From: Steroidobacteraceae bacterium
GTDB lineage: Bacteria; Pseudomonadota; Gammaproteobacteria; Steroidobacterales; Steroidobacteraceae
NCBI GenBank assembly: GCA_016844605.1
Contig: JAENJD010000004.1
Coordinates: 1 to 36,351 of the forward strand
Length of the DNA: 36,351 bases
Direction of reading: 5' to 3'
The notes beneath the pieces were generated by a model. The model did not search any database and had not been told where the DNA came from. It saw only the letters and a list, made by a program, of their open reading frames with translations. Shown here piece by piece: positions 8,843 to 17,293 of the stretch. The translations under genes were made by a program, and so were the position numbers. Numbering within the stretch: position 1 is the stretch's first letter; each line of letters begins with the position of its first letter.

Positions 8843-10290
8843 ACCTCCTGATGGTGCAGCGCATCCTGGGGCTGATGCTCATGATGTTCAGCTTGACGAT
8901 GTTGCCACCAGTCGGCGTCTCACTCGCCTACGCCGACGGCCATTCGCAGCCGTTTCTGACCTCATTCGTGATCGTCGCCGCAGTCGGCGCGCTCTTGTGG
9001 CTGCCGGTTCACCGCGTGCGTCGGGACCTCAGGCTGCGCGACGGCTTCCTCGTCGTCGCAGTTTTCTGGATATGCCTCGGGCTCGCCGGCGCGACGCCAC
9101 TCCTGCTCAGCGATGTGCCGCAGCTCAGCTTCACCGACGCGGTGTTCGAGGCCGTGTCCGGTTTCACCACGACAGGTGCGACGGTGATCGTCGGCCTCGA
9201 CGACCTGCCAAAGTCCATCCTGTACTACCGCCAGCAGATCCAGTGGCTGGGCGGCATGGGCGTCATCGTGCTGGCGGTCGCGCTGCTGCCCGTACTCGGC
9301 ATCGGCGGTATGTCGCTGTACAAAGCCGAGACTCCGGGGCCAGTCAAGGACCAGAAGCTGACGCCGCGCATCGCACACACGGCCAAGGCTATGTGGTTCG
9401 TCTACACGCTGCTGACCGCGGCCTGTGCGCTTGGCTATTACTTCGCTGGCATGGATGCCTTCGATGCCATCGGTCATTCGTTCAGCACGCTTTCCACCGG
9501 CGGCTTTTCACCCTACGACGCAAATCTCGGCCATTTTGGCAGCGCTGCCGTGGACGGGGTCGCCACCGCATTCATGTTCCTCGGCGGGGCCAATTTCGCG
9601 CTGCATTTCTCGGCGCTGCGTCATCGCAACCCATGGCTCTACTGGCAGGACACGGAATTCAAGGCCTATTTCTGGATGGTGGTCGTGGTCATCGCAGGCA
9701 CGGCAATTTACCTGTTGCAGCAGGGCACGTACGGGACGCTGGGGCTCGCGCTGCGCCACGCGAGCCTGCACGTGGTCTCAATGCAGACCAGCACCGGATT
9801 CACGACCACCGGATTCGCGCAATGGCCCGGCGCGCTGCCGGTGCTCCTGATGATGCTGACGATCGTCTGCGGTTGCGCCGGCTCGACGGCCGGCGGCATG
9901 AAAGTCATTCGCTGGCTGCTCGTGTTCCGGCAGGGTGTTGCAGAATTGAAGCGCCTGGTGCATCCGAGCGCTGAGATTCCGGTCAAGCTCGCGGGACGCC
10001 CGGTACCACAGCGCATCATCAGCGGGGTTGCCGGATTCTTCGCGATGTACTTCATCATCTTCGCGACCTTGACTCTGCTGCTGATGATGCTGGGCCTGGA
10101 CCAGGTGACGGCCTGGTCGGCCATCGCGACCTCCATCAACAACACGGGTCCGGGCCTTGGTGACGTCACGATGACGTTTCGTGACATTCCAGACTCTGCC
10201 AAGTGGGTCTGCGCGATCGCGATGCTGGTCGGTCGACTCGAGATCTTCACGCTGGTGCTGCTGCTGACACCGACCTTCTGGCGGCGCTGA
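8839..10290 (+). CDS. trkH: Trk potassium transporter membrane subunit TrkH
   Basis: The K+-translocating pore subunit of the Trk system in the inner membrane; 483 aa, the normal size. All four pore-loop repeats of the SKT fold are visible, each with its filter glycine: GFTTTGAT (near residue 108), STLSTGGFSP (near 216), TSTGFTTTGF (near 317) and INNTGPGLG (near 433). About ten hydrophobic helices surround these. The C-terminus LVGRLEIFTLVLLLTPTFW is the conserved TrkH end. It is coupled to trkA by the 4-bp overlap. Two small genes follow with 1-bp spacing or overlap, so they are probably cotranscribed. Confidence 0.96.
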   Translation: MNLLMVQRILGLMLMMFSLTMLPPVGVSLAYADGHSQPFLTSFVIVAAVGALLWLPVHRVRRDLRLRDGFLVVAVFWICLGLAGATPLLLSDVPQLSFTDAVFEAVSGFTTTGATVIVGLDDLPKSILYYRQQIQWLGGMGVIVLAVALLPVLGIGGMSLYKAETPGPVKDQKLTPRIAHTAKAMWFVYTLLTAACALGYYFAGMDAFDAIGHSFSTLSTGGFSPYDANLGHFGSAAVDGVATAFMFLGGANFALHFSALRHRNPWLYWQDTEFKAYFWMVVVVIAGTAIYLLQQGTYGTLGLALRHASLHVVSMQTSTGFTTTGFAQWPGALPVLLMMLTIVCGCAGSTAGGMKVIRWLLVFRQGVAELKRLVHPSAEIPVKLAGRPVPQRIISGVAGFFAMYFIIFATLTLLLMMLGLDQVTAWSAIATSINNTGPGLGDVTMTFRDIPDSAKWVCAIAMLVGRLEIFTLVLLLTPTFWRR

Positions 10291-10291
10291 G

Positions 10292-10603
10292 ATGGGCCTG
10301 CGCGAAAACCTGCATTTGATGCTGGAACGCGGCCAGGATTCGCCGCTTCTGCGCTACTCGCTCGGCCTCGAATGCATCAAGGAGGGAGATTTCCTGGCCG
10401 CAATCGATCACCTGCGCAAGGCAGTCGAGCAGAATCCAGGCTACTCGGCCGCGTGGAAGGCGCTGGGCGAAGCCCATACGCACGCCGGCTCGCCCGAACG
10501 CGCCGCGGAGATCTACGAACTCGGCATCGCCGCAGCGCAGAAAAGCGGCGATATCCAGGCCGCAAAGGAAATGAGCGTGTTCCTGAAACGCTTGCGCCGC
10601 TGA
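10292..10603 (+). CDS. Small TPR-repeat protein
   Basis: A 103-aa soluble protein beginning one base after the trkH stop. It contains about two tetratricopeptide repeats. SPLLRYSLGLECIKEGDFLA and AIDHLRKAVEQNPGYSAAWK show the W/L/G/Y-A-F-A-P spacing of TPR helices, followed by ALGEAHTHAGSPERAAEIYE. TPR proteins are protein-binding scaffolds; no enzymatic motif is present. Its position just behind trkAH and one base before the small membrane protein suggests cotranscription, but no link to potassium transport can be read from the sequence. Similar orphan TPR genes are common in Gammaproteobacteria and are annotated only as TPR proteins. Confidence 0.8.
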   Translation: MGLRENLHLMLERGQDSPLLRYSLGLECIKEGDFLAAIDHLRKAVEQNPGYSAAWKALGEAHTHAGSPERAAEIYELGIAAAQKSGDIQAAKEMSVFLKRLRR

Positions 10604-10962
10604 TGTACGAGCCCAGGCACAAACCACCCCTGCCCCGCGCGGCATTCATGCGCCGGCTGCTGGGTCATCTGCTCGTCGGCCTCTGCGTCATCGGCGCGTC
10701 GTTGTTGCTCGGCATGGCCGGCTACGTCATGTTCGAGGACCTGCCCTGGATCGACGCCTTCCTGAACGCGGCGATGCTGCTGGGCGGCATGGGCCCCGTG
10801 GACATTCCACAAACCGAAGCGGGAAAGCTGTTCGCAGGGCTTTACGCGCTCTACGCGGGACTCGTCCTTATCGTCGTCGCTGCGTTGCTCATCACGCCGG
10901 TGATCCACCGGGTGCTGCACCGCCTCCACTGGGCGGGGACATCAAGCGATGACGGCAAGTGA
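10603..10962 (+). CDS. Two-helix membrane protein resembling an ion channel with a degenerate filter
   Basis: The ORF-track start (10372) is too early. The ATG at 10603 overlaps the TPR stop (TGATG) and gives 119 aa. A basic N-terminus is followed by a first membrane helix (about residues 22-44), a pore-helix-like stretch (FLNAAMLLGGMGPVD, about 54-68), then AGKLFAGLYALYAGLVLIVVAA forming a second helix (about 75-100), and a basic, His-rich tail. The layout matches two-TM K+ channels (Ion_trans_2), in which the filter is followed by P-x-T and GK-[LF]-F. Here the TVGYGD filter is replaced by GGMGPVD, so normal K+ selectivity is unlikely. Close relatives are usually called hypothetical. The function is unknown. 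Confidence 0.75.
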   Translation: MYEPRHKPPLPRAAFMRRLLGHLLVGLCVIGASLLLGMAGYVMFEDLPWIDAFLNAAMLLGGMGPVDIPQTEAGKLFAGLYALYAGLVLIVVAALLITPVIHRVLHRLHWAGTSSDDGK

Positions 10963-10965
10963 CGC

Positions 10966-12168
10966 TTGAATGGCCTGAAATCAAGAAAGGCACCTCGCGC
11001 TTTGCCGGCGAGTATCTGGGCGCTCGGCCTGGTCTCGATGTTCATGGATATCTCATCGGAACTCGTTCACAGCCTGCTGCCGGTATTCATGGTCACCGTG
11101 CTCGGATCCTCGATGGTCACCATCGGCGTCGTAGAAGGCGTTGCTGAAGCAGCCGCGGCATTCACGAAGGTTTTCTCCGGAGCCATCAGCGACTTTTACG
11201 GGAAGCGCAAGGTTTTCGTGGTCCTGGGCTACGGTCTTGGCGCGATCGCAAAACCGCTGTTTCCACTGGCCACCACAGTCGGTTGGGTATTCACCGGGCG
11301 ATTCCTCGATCGCATCGGCAAGGGCATTCGTGGCGCACCCCGCGATGCGTTGATAGCTGACATCACACCGCTGGAATTGCGCGGAGCGGCCTACGGGCTC
11401 CGCCAGTCGCTCGACTCCGTGGGTGCCTTCATCGGCCCGCTGCTGGCTGTGGCTTTGATGGCGTGGCTCGCGAACGACATCAAGGCCGTGTTATGGGTCG
11501 CAGTCGTACCAGCTTTCATCGCTGTCACACTTCTTGTTACCACGGTGCGCGAGCCGGATCACATGAATTCCGGTACCGGCCCGCGATTGGCGCTTACGCT
11601 CGCCGGTGCCCGGCGACTGCCGCGTCGTTACTGGCTGATCGTCCTGCTTGGCGCGCTGTTCACGTTGGCCCGCTTCAGCGAGGCTTTCCTGGTGCTTCGC
11701 GCCATGGACGTTGGTTCCGCCATTGGCTACGTGCCGGTCGTCATGATCGTCATGAATGTCGTTTACGCCGGGATTGCCTATCCCGCGGGGGCGATTGCAG
11801 ATCGGATCGGCCGGCGGAAGCTGCTCATTGCCGGGCTGGCTACGCTGATTGTGGCGGATGCCGTGCTGGCATCAGCGAACTCGCCAACGCAAGTCCTGCT
11901 CGGCGCGGCCCTGTGGGGGCTGCACATGGCGCTGACACAAGGTCTGCTGTCCGCGCTCGTGGCCGAAACCGCACCGTCAGAACTGCGCGGCACCGCGTTC
12001 GGAATCTTCAACCTCTTCAGCGGAGCCGCGCTCCTGCTTGCGAGCATCATCGCCGGGGCGCTTTGGACCGCCTACGGCGCATCAGCAACGTTTCTGGCCG
12101 GGGCGGTTTTCGCCGCCGTGGCAACAATCGGACTGCTCGGCTATCGAACAAAGGCACGCATTCCATGA
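10966..12168 (+). CDS. MFS transporter (MJ1317/NreB-like)
   Basis: A 12-helix major facilitator of about 400 aa. Helix 1 reads [20 protein letters not shown], the hallmark of the subgroup close to MJ1317 and the nickel-resistance permease NreB. The loop 2-3 motif DFYGKRK and the [21 protein letters not shown] block follow, and the second half repeats the signature as [10 protein letters not shown]. Such proteins are probably proton-driven exporters of drugs or metals; the substrate is unknown. The only in-frame start near the front is TTG 10966, four bases after the previous stop. The ATG at 10970 is out of frame. The stop overlaps dtd by ATGA. Confidence 0.88.
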   Translation: MNGLKSRKAPRALPASIWALGLVSMFMDISSELVHSLLPVFMVTVLGSSMVTIGVVEGVAEAAAAFTKVFSGAISDFYGKRKVFVVLGYGLGAIAKPLFPLATTVGWVFTGRFLDRIGKGIRGAPRDALIADITPLELRGAAYGLRQSLDSVGAFIGPLLAVALMAWLANDIKAVLWVAVVPAFIAVTLLVTTVREPDHMNSGTGPRLALTLAGARRLPRRYWLIVLLGALFTLARFSEAFLVLRAMDVGSAIGYVPVVMIVMNVVYAGIAYPAGAIADRIGRRKLLIAGLATLIVADAVLASANSPTQVLLGAALWGLHMALTQGLLSALVAETAPSELRGTAFGIFNLFSGAALLLASIIAGALWTAYGASATFLAGAVFAAVATIGLLGYRTKARIP

Positions 12169-12617
12169 TCGGACTCCTGCAACGCGTGACTTCGGCTGCG
12201 GTCGAAGTCGAGGGCCGTGAGATTGCGCGGATCGGCCCCGGCCTGCTGGTGCTCATCGCGGTCGAGCGCGACGATACTTCGGTCGAGGTCGAACGCCTGC
12301 TGGAACGGCTGTTGAACTATCGCGTGTTCGCCGATGCCGAAGGGCGCATGAACCTCTCCGTCACGGACATCAACGGCGGGCTGTTGCTGGTGCCCCAATT
12401 CACACTGGCTGCGGACACAAAAAAGGGCCTGCGGCCCGGATTCAGCACGGCGGCCCCGCCGGAAGAGGGTAAGCGCCTGTTCGAGGAGCTGCTGGGGCTC
12501 GCAGGGAGGCGGTTTCCGGGCGTCCAGGCCGGTCAATTCGGGGCCCATATGCAGGTGTCGCTTGTCAACGACGGGCCCGTCACTTTCTGGATTCAGGCTC
12601 CGCGTCACGGGGCCTGA
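12165..12617 (+). CDS. dtd: D-aminoacyl-tRNA deacylase
   Basis: Hydrolyses D-amino acids (and glycine mischarged on tRNA-Ala) from tRNA, a chiral proofreading enzyme active as a cytoplasmic dimer. The start is reset from 11463 to the ATG at 12165 (ATGA overlap with the MFS stop), giving 150 aa against 145 in E. coli. The sequence runs from [17 protein letters not shown] to the active-site strand [18 protein letters not shown] and the C-terminal cross-subunit motif [10 protein letters not shown], whose Gly-cisPro pair selects chirality. In many orthologues the first motif is SQFTL; here the Ser is Pro, a variant I believe occurs in other Gammaproteobacteria. High confidence. Confidence 0.96.
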   Translation: MIGLLQRVTSAAVEVEGREIARIGPGLLVLIAVERDDTSVEVERLLERLLNYRVFADAEGRMNLSVTDINGGLLLVPQFTLAADTKKGLRPGFSTAAPPEEGKRLFEELLGLAGRRFPGVQAGQFGAHMQVSLVNDGPVTFWIQAPRHGA

Positions 12618-12630
12618 AAGCCGTTTGGCG

Positions 12631-12636
12631 TATCAT
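12631..12636 (+). promoter_or_regulatory. Possible -10 box for tatABC
   Basis: TATCAT lies 38 bp upstream of the tatA ATG in the 57-bp gap after dtd. No good -35 hexamer is visible at the proper distance. The tatA start itself is well supported by GGAG at 12663-12666, 8 bp before the ATG. Confidence 0.3.
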
Positions 12637-12674
12637 CCCCTACTGCGCCGGGTGCGCTGGCTGGAGTTGCAATT

Positions 12675-12911
12675 ATGGGTATCGGTTTCAGGGAACTGCT
12701 GATCATCCTCGCGATCGCGCTCCTGATCTTCGGGGCGAAGAAACTGCGCACCATCGGGTCCGACCTGGGGGCCGCGGTCAAGGGCTTCAAGAAGTCCATG
12801 AACGAGGGCGACAGCGAGGAAGCCGGCAAGAAGCTCGCGCAGGATGAGCGTCCGGACGCGGATTTCAGCAGCAAGAAACCCGACAACGCCGACTCCTCGA
12901 AGAACACCTGA
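12675..12911 (+). CDS. tatA: Twin-arginine translocase subunit TatA
   Basis: Pore-forming or membrane-thinning subunit of the Tat export pathway; 78 aa, a typical length. A short periplasmic N-terminus (MGIGFREL) is followed by a membrane helix to about residue 20, the FG hinge in LLIFGAKKL, an amphipathic helix ([19 protein letters not shown]) and an acidic, Lys-rich tail. The [14 protein letters not shown] sequence is diagnostic of TatA rather than TatB. It is the first gene of tatABC, 6 bp before tatB. A clear GGAG ribosome site lies 8 bp upstream. Confidence 0.95.
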   Translation: MGIGFRELLIILAIALLIFGAKKLRTIGSDLGAAVKGFKKSMNEGDSEEAGKKLAQDERPDADFSSKKPDNADSSKNT

Positions 12912-12917
12912 CGCCTG

Positions 12918-13181
12918 ATGTTCGAGGTCGGCTTCACCGAGATCATCCTGATACTCGGCATCGCGCTGTTGGTGCTGGGCCCGGAGAAGCTCCCGAAACT
13001 CGCCAGCCAGGTCGGTCGCTGGGCCGGCCGCGCCCGTGCGATGGCGCGCCAGTTGCGCCAGCAGCTCGATGAAGAAGTAACGCTCGACTCAGTCACCAAA
13101 TCCGACCCGCCTGTGCGCCGCCCGCCGGGTGTTGCCCCGGTGGATCCCCCGGAAAAGACTGACGGACCGGATCCGTCATGA
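12918..13181 (+). CDS. tatB: Twin-arginine translocase subunit TatB (short)
   Basis: Partner of TatC in recognising twin-arginine signal peptides. MFEVGFTEIILILGIALLVLGPEKLP is the diagnostic TatB start: an acidic residue in the helix (Glu8) and the GPEKLP hinge, followed by the amphipathic helix SQVGRWAGRARAMARQLRQQ. At 87 aa it is about half the length of E. coli TatB (171) because the C-terminal tail is cut to a Pro-rich stub. The membrane and amphipathic helices needed for TatC binding are intact. The stop overlaps tatC by ATGA. Confidence 0.94.
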   Translation: MFEVGFTEIILILGIALLVLGPEKLPKLASQVGRWAGRARAMARQLRQQLDEEVTLDSVTKSDPPVRRPPGVAPVDPPEKTDGPDPS

Positions 13182-13948
13182 GCGACCCCGCGCCAGATAC
13201 CGACAAGCTCCCCGAGAGCTCGCTGATCTCGCACCTGCTCGAACTGCGCGACCGGCTGTTGCGTGCAATGATCGCGACGCTCGTGATCGCGGTCCCCTGC
13301 CTCTACTTTGCGAACGACATCTTCAGCTGGCTGTCAGCGCCGCTGCTGGCGCAAATGCCTCCGGGAACCAGCCTGATCGCGACCTCCGTCGTGGCGCCAT
13401 TCATGACGCCATTCAAGCTTGCGCTGCTTGCGGCGTTCTTTTTCGCAATGCCCGTGATCCTGTACCAGATCTGGGCATTCATCGCGCCCGGTCTTTACCG
13501 CCATGAGCGGCGCTTTGCGCTGCCGCTGTTCGTCTCGAGTGTCGTGCTCTTTTACGCCGGCGCGGCCTTCGCATACTCCGTCGTTTTCCCCACGGCTTTC
13601 CGCTTCTTCGTGAAGACGACGCCGGAAGGCGTGCGGATGATGACGGACATCACGCAGTACATGGACTTCGCCGTGCTGCTGTTCTTCGCATTCGGACTCG
13701 CGTTTGAGATTCCGGTCGCGACTGTGCTGCTGGTTCGCACCGGGCTCGTGAAGCTCCAGACACTTACTAGCAATCGTGGCTACGTGTTGCTCGCGATATT
13801 CATCATCGCGGCCTTCCTGACACCGCCGGATCCCATTTCGCAGACCCTGATGGCGCTGCCAATGTATGCGCTGTTCGAGGCGGGCATCATCATGGCGCGC
13901 TTGCTGGTACGCGCCCGGCCGCCCGACCCGGAAGGTGATCCGGCTTGA
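13178..13948 (+). CDS. tatC: Sec-independent translocase subunit TatC
   Basis: The six-helix receptor of the Tat pathway that binds the RR signal peptide; 256 aa, normal. Conserved marks are SLISHLLELRDRLLRA near residues 15-30 (cytoplasmic N-terminal segment with the essential Glu), SVVAPFMTPFKLALLAAFF, YQIWAFIAPGLYRHERR (the first loop that contacts the signal peptide) and FILTPPDP-like FLTPPDPISQ. It is the third gene of tatABC. A plausible client in this window is the PhoD-like phosphatase at 22509, whose leader carries an RRMLLR motif. Confidence 0.96.
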   Translation: MSDPAPDTDKLPESSLISHLLELRDRLLRAMIATLVIAVPCLYFANDIFSWLSAPLLAQMPPGTSLIATSVVAPFMTPFKLALLAAFFFAMPVILYQIWAFIAPGLYRHERRFALPLFVSSVVLFYAGAAFAYSVVFPTAFRFFVKTTPEGVRMMTDITQYMDFAVLLFFAFGLAFEIPVATVLLVRTGLVKLQTLTSNRGYVLLAIFIIAAFLTPPDPISQTLMALPMYALFEAGIIMARLLVRARPPDPEGDPA

Positions 13949-13965
13949 TGTTGCACCGCAACATC
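13947..13965. terminator. Small inverted repeat at the tatC stop
   Basis: GATGTTGC and GCAACATC form an 8-bp perfect inverted repeat with a 3-base loop that overlaps the tatC stop codon. It has no T-run, so intrinsic termination would be weak. It could equally be an operator for the following peptide-uptake genes. The rest of the 51-bp gap holds a GGAG (in CTGGAGTAATC) before the POT start. Confidence 0.3.
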
Positions 13966-13999
13966 GCCGAGACTCGCCGGACTCTGGAGTAATCAAAAA

Positions 14000-15475
14000 A
14001 TGACGACCAACGTCCACGTCCCGCCGGGAACATGGTTGGGACATCCCAAAGGCCTGTTCCTGCTGTTCATGACGGAGATGTGGGAGCGATTCAGCTACTA
14101 CGGCATGCGCGCCCTGCTGGTGCTTTACGCGGTCGCCGCCACCAACGCCGCGAACCCGGGCCTCGGTTGGGACAGCGCGCAGGCGCTGACGCTCTACGCC
14201 TGGTACACGGGGTTCGTCTATTTCACGCCGCTGTTCGGCGGCTGGCTCGCAGACAACTTCATTGGCCAGCGCAAGGCCGTGATCATCGGTGGCATCGTCA
14301 TGGCGCTCGGCCAGTTCGCGCTGGCCTCGCCGCTCGGCATCATGGGCATGACGCCGGCCTGGTCCCTCGAGTCTCTCGGCATCGCGTTTCCAGAGACGGC
14401 AACCAGTTTCTATGTCGGCCTGCTGCTGCTGGTCATCGGCAATGGCTTCTTCAAGCCGAACATCTCGACCATGGTCGGAGACCTGTACCCGCAGGGCGAT
14501 GCCCGCCGCGACGGCGCATTCACGATTTTCTACATGGGTATCAACCTCGGCGCCTTCCTCGCGCCGCTTTTCTGCTCCACGTTTGGCGAAGATCCGGCCT
14601 ATGGATGGCGAGTCGGCTTCCTGATCGCGGGTATCGGCATGATGCTGTCCGTGATCATTCAGCTCGCGTTTGCGCAACGCTACATCGGCGATATCGGCCG
14701 TGAGCCGGCGGCAAGCCGTTCGCTCGCGCTGGCCGGCGGGCAGAAGAAACCGCTGACGCCCGATGAGCGTGACCGGCTGCGCGTGATCTTCGTGGTCTTC
14801 ATCTTCGTCGTGATGTTCTGGGCAGCTTTCGAGCAGGCAGGCGGCCTGCTAAACCTGTTCGCAGAAAAGTACACGGACCGCGAGTTAGGCAGTTTCACCG
14901 TGCCGACCGGCTGGTTCCAGTCACTGAATCCATTGTTCATCGTGCTGCTGGCCCCGTTCTTCTCCATGCTGTGGAGCAAGCTCGGCCAAAGCGGCAGGAA
15001 CCCGAAGACGCCGGTCAAGATGTACCTCGGCCTGCTGCAGGTCGCGCTCGGTTTCATATTCCTGGTCGTCGCGGTTTTCGAGATGCAGCGCACCGCCGAC
15101 GTGAAATCGGGAATGCTCTGGCTGGTCCTCGGGTATCTCTTCCACACGACCGGTGAGCTGTGCATCAGTCCGGTCGGGCTCTCGATGGTCACCAAGCTGG
15201 CCCCGCTGCGCCTTGGCTCACTGATGATGGGCGTCTGGTTCATGATCAACTTTGTTGCCAACACGCTCGCGGGCTACATCGGAGCGTTCTCGGAACACAT
15301 GGGCGAATATCCCTGGATGATTTCCATCGCGACCGACGCGGGCGTGCGCGCCGAGCATGCGGGACTCCTGGGCGTGTTCGGTGGCCTGGCGCTGGCACTG
15401 ATCGGCTTCAGTATCGTGCTGTGGGCCATTTCCGGCCGCATCATTCACTGGATGCACGGCGCCGAAGGCAAGTAG
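14000..15475 (+). CDS. POT family proton-coupled di/tripeptide transporter
   Basis: Imports di- and tripeptides with protons across the inner membrane. A 491-aa MFS-fold protein with the proton-coupling motif E26-M-W-E29-R30-FSYYG in helix 1, then LYAWYTGFVYFTPLFGGWLAD (PTR2 signature region), GNGFFKPNISTMVGDLY in helices 4-5, and SPVGLSMVTKLAP with FMINFVANTLAGY in the second half. These are core marks of the POT/PTR family, most like bacterial Dtp transporters. The length fits. A GGAG lies upstream of the ATG. It is the first gene of a run with the M2 peptidase and an OPT transporter at 8- and 16-bp gaps, so the three probably form one operon. Confidence 0.94.
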   Translation: MTTNVHVPPGTWLGHPKGLFLLFMTEMWERFSYYGMRALLVLYAVAATNAANPGLGWDSAQALTLYAWYTGFVYFTPLFGGWLADNFIGQRKAVIIGGIVMALGQFALASPLGIMGMTPAWSLESLGIAFPETATSFYVGLLLLVIGNGFFKPNISTMVGDLYPQGDARRDGAFTIFYMGINLGAFLAPLFCSTFGEDPAYGWRVGFLIAGIGMMLSVIIQLAFAQRYIGDIGREPAASRSLALAGGQKKPLTPDERDRLRVIFVVFIFVVMFWAAFEQAGGLLNLFAEKYTDRELGSFTVPTGWFQSLNPLFIVLLAPFFSMLWSKLGQSGRNPKTPVKMYLGLLQVALGFIFLVVAVFEMQRTADVKSGMLWLVLGYLFHTTGELCISPVGLSMVTKLAPLRLGSLMMGVWFMINFVANTLAGYIGAFSEHMGEYPWMISIATDAGVRAEHAGLLGVFGGLALALIGFSIVLWAISGRIIHWMHGAEGK

Positions 15476-15483
15476 GGAAACCC

Positions 15484-17277
15484 ATGCTGCGCCACGCCTG
15501 CGTTGTCTTTATTGCCGGCGCGATCGCCGCTTGCGGCAGCGAAAAGCCGAAGGAAAGCGCGGACGAGTTCGTCGCCCGCGTCAACAACGACCTGCAACAG
15601 CGCGGCCACGAGAGCGCGATGGCAGACTGGGTGCAGCAGACCTACATCACTCCCGATACCGAGCAGCTCGCGGCCAAGGCTGAAGAGCGCCTGCTCGAGT
15701 ACTACCCGAAAGCGGTCAAGGAATCGAAAGCCTACGCGGGCATGGATATCTCGCCTGAGTCACAACGGGCGATGAAGCTCTTGAAGCAGGGGCTCTCCGC
15801 CCCGGCCCCTGACGACGCGGCCAAACGCGAGGAGCTCACGACCATCATGGCGCGCATGCAATCCATGTTCGGCGCCGGCAAGTGGTGCACGGGCAGCCCG
15901 GAGACCTGCCGCAATCTCGAGGAGCTGTCCGACACGCTCGCGAAAAGCCGCGACTGGGACGAGCAGCTGGAGGCCTGGACTGGCTGGCACACGATCTCGC
16001 CTCCGATGCGCAAGGATTATCGGCATTTCGTGGAACTCGCGAACGAAGGTGCGAAGGAACTCGGCTATGGCGACCTTGGCGAAATGTGGCGCTCCCGTTA
16101 CGAATTGAGCCCCGCGGATTTCGAGGCCGAGACCGAGCGGTTATATGTGCAGGTGAAACCACTCTACGACGGTCTGCATTGCTATGCCCGCGGCAGGCTG
16201 CAGAAGCAATATGGCAAGGAGCGCGTACCGGACGGCAAGCCGATACCTGCGCACCTGTTTGGCAACATGTGGGCCCAGCAGTGGAACAACATTTACGACC
16301 TGCTCGAGCCTTACCCGGGCGTGTCGAATCTTGACGTCACCGCGGCGCTCAAGAAGCAGGGTTATGACGCGACACGCATGGCGCGGTCCGCGGAATCTTT
16401 CTACGTCTCACTGGGCTTCCCGAAACTGCCGGCGAGTTTCTGGCAGAACTCGATGCTGACGCGACCGCGCGACCGCGACGTCGTCTGCTACGCGAGTGCC
16501 TGGAACATGGACACACGTGGCGACGTGCGCATCAAGGAGTGCATCCAGCCGACCGAAGAAGAGCTGTACACGATCTATCACGAGCTGGGCCATGTGTATT
16601 ACTACCTGAGTTACCTGGAGCAGCCATTCCTGTTCCAGGGCGGCGCGCACGACGGATTCCACGAAGCGATAGGCGACACGATGAATCTTTCGATGACCGA
16701 TGCTTATCTCGCCGATGTCGGCCTGCTGCCAAAAGGAGCGAAGAGCAGCAAGGAAGCGCTGATCAACCGCCAGATGAAGGTCGCCACCGACAAGATTGCC
16801 TTCCTGCCTTTCGGCAAGCTGATCGATCAGTGGCGCTGGGGCGTGTTCTCGGGCGCGATAGCACCGGAGAAGTACAACGAGGCCTGGTGGGATCTGCGCC
16901 GCAAGTACCAGGGCGTCGAGGCGCCGGTGGCGCGCAGTGAGGAGGACTTCGACCCGGGCGCCAAGTACCACATACCGAACAACACGCCGTACACGCGTTA
17001 TTTCCTCTCCTTCATCCTGCAGTTCCAGTTCCACAAGGCGTTGTGCGACGCCACCGGCTGGAAGGGTCCCTTGCACGAATGCTCGATCTACGGGAATAGC
17101 GAGGCCGGCCGCCGCTTTCGCGAGATGCTTGCGCTCGGCGCAAGCAGGCCGTGGCAAGATGCGCTCGAGAAGCTCACCGGCACGCGCCAGATGGATGCTT
17201 CAGGCATCATCGAATACTTCCAGCCCCTGATGGGCTGGCTCGAAGAACAGAACCGCGGCCACCAGTGCGGCTGGTAA
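15484..17277 (+). CDS. M2 family (ACE-like) peptidyl-dipeptidase lipoprotein
   Basis: A zinc dipeptidyl carboxypeptidase that releases C-terminal dipeptides, homologous to angiotensin-converting enzyme. The start is reset from 15160 to the ATG at 15484, 8 bp after the POT stop, giving 597 aa. The leader MLRHACVVFIAGAIAACGSE ends in a lipobox (IAAC), so the enzyme should be lipid-anchored, on the periplasmic side or outer membrane. The zinc site is complete: HELGH at 366-370, and the third ligand Glu394 in GFHEAIGD, 28 residues on, exactly the ACE spacing. Dipeptides it releases would be substrates for the flanking POT transporter, a direct functional link. Single-domain bacterial ACE homologues are known, for example in Xanthomonas. 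Confidence 0.95.
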   Translation: MLRHACVVFIAGAIAACGSEKPKESADEFVARVNNDLQQRGHESAMADWVQQTYITPDTEQLAAKAEERLLEYYPKAVKESKAYAGMDISPESQRAMKLLKQGLSAPAPDDAAKREELTTIMARMQSMFGAGKWCTGSPETCRNLEELSDTLAKSRDWDEQLEAWTGWHTISPPMRKDYRHFVELANEGAKELGYGDLGEMWRSRYELSPADFEAETERLYVQVKPLYDGLHCYARGRLQKQYGKERVPDGKPIPAHLFGNMWAQQWNNIYDLLEPYPGVSNLDVTAALKKQGYDATRMARSAESFYVSLGFPKLPASFWQNSMLTRPRDRDVVCYASAWNMDTRGDVRIKECIQPTEEELYTIYHELGHVYYYLSYLEQPFLFQGGAHDGFHEAIGDTMNLSMTDAYLADVGLLPKGAKSSKEALINRQMKVATDKIAFLPFGKLIDQWRWGVFSGAIAPEKYNEAWWDLRRKYQGVEAPVARSEEDFDPGAKYHIPNNTPYTRYFLSFILQFQFHKALCDATGWKGPLHECSIYGNSEAGRRFREMLALGASRPWQDALEKLTGTRQMDASGIIEYFQPLMGWLEEQNRGHQCGW

Positions 17278-17293
17278 AGGGAAGAAGTCCAAT

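Noticed and set aside
13334-14677. 447-aa minus-strand ORF across tatC and the POT gene
   Set aside because: It is antisense to two well-supported genes, crosses their boundary, and has a His/Arg/Glu-rich composition typical of high-GC shadow frames.
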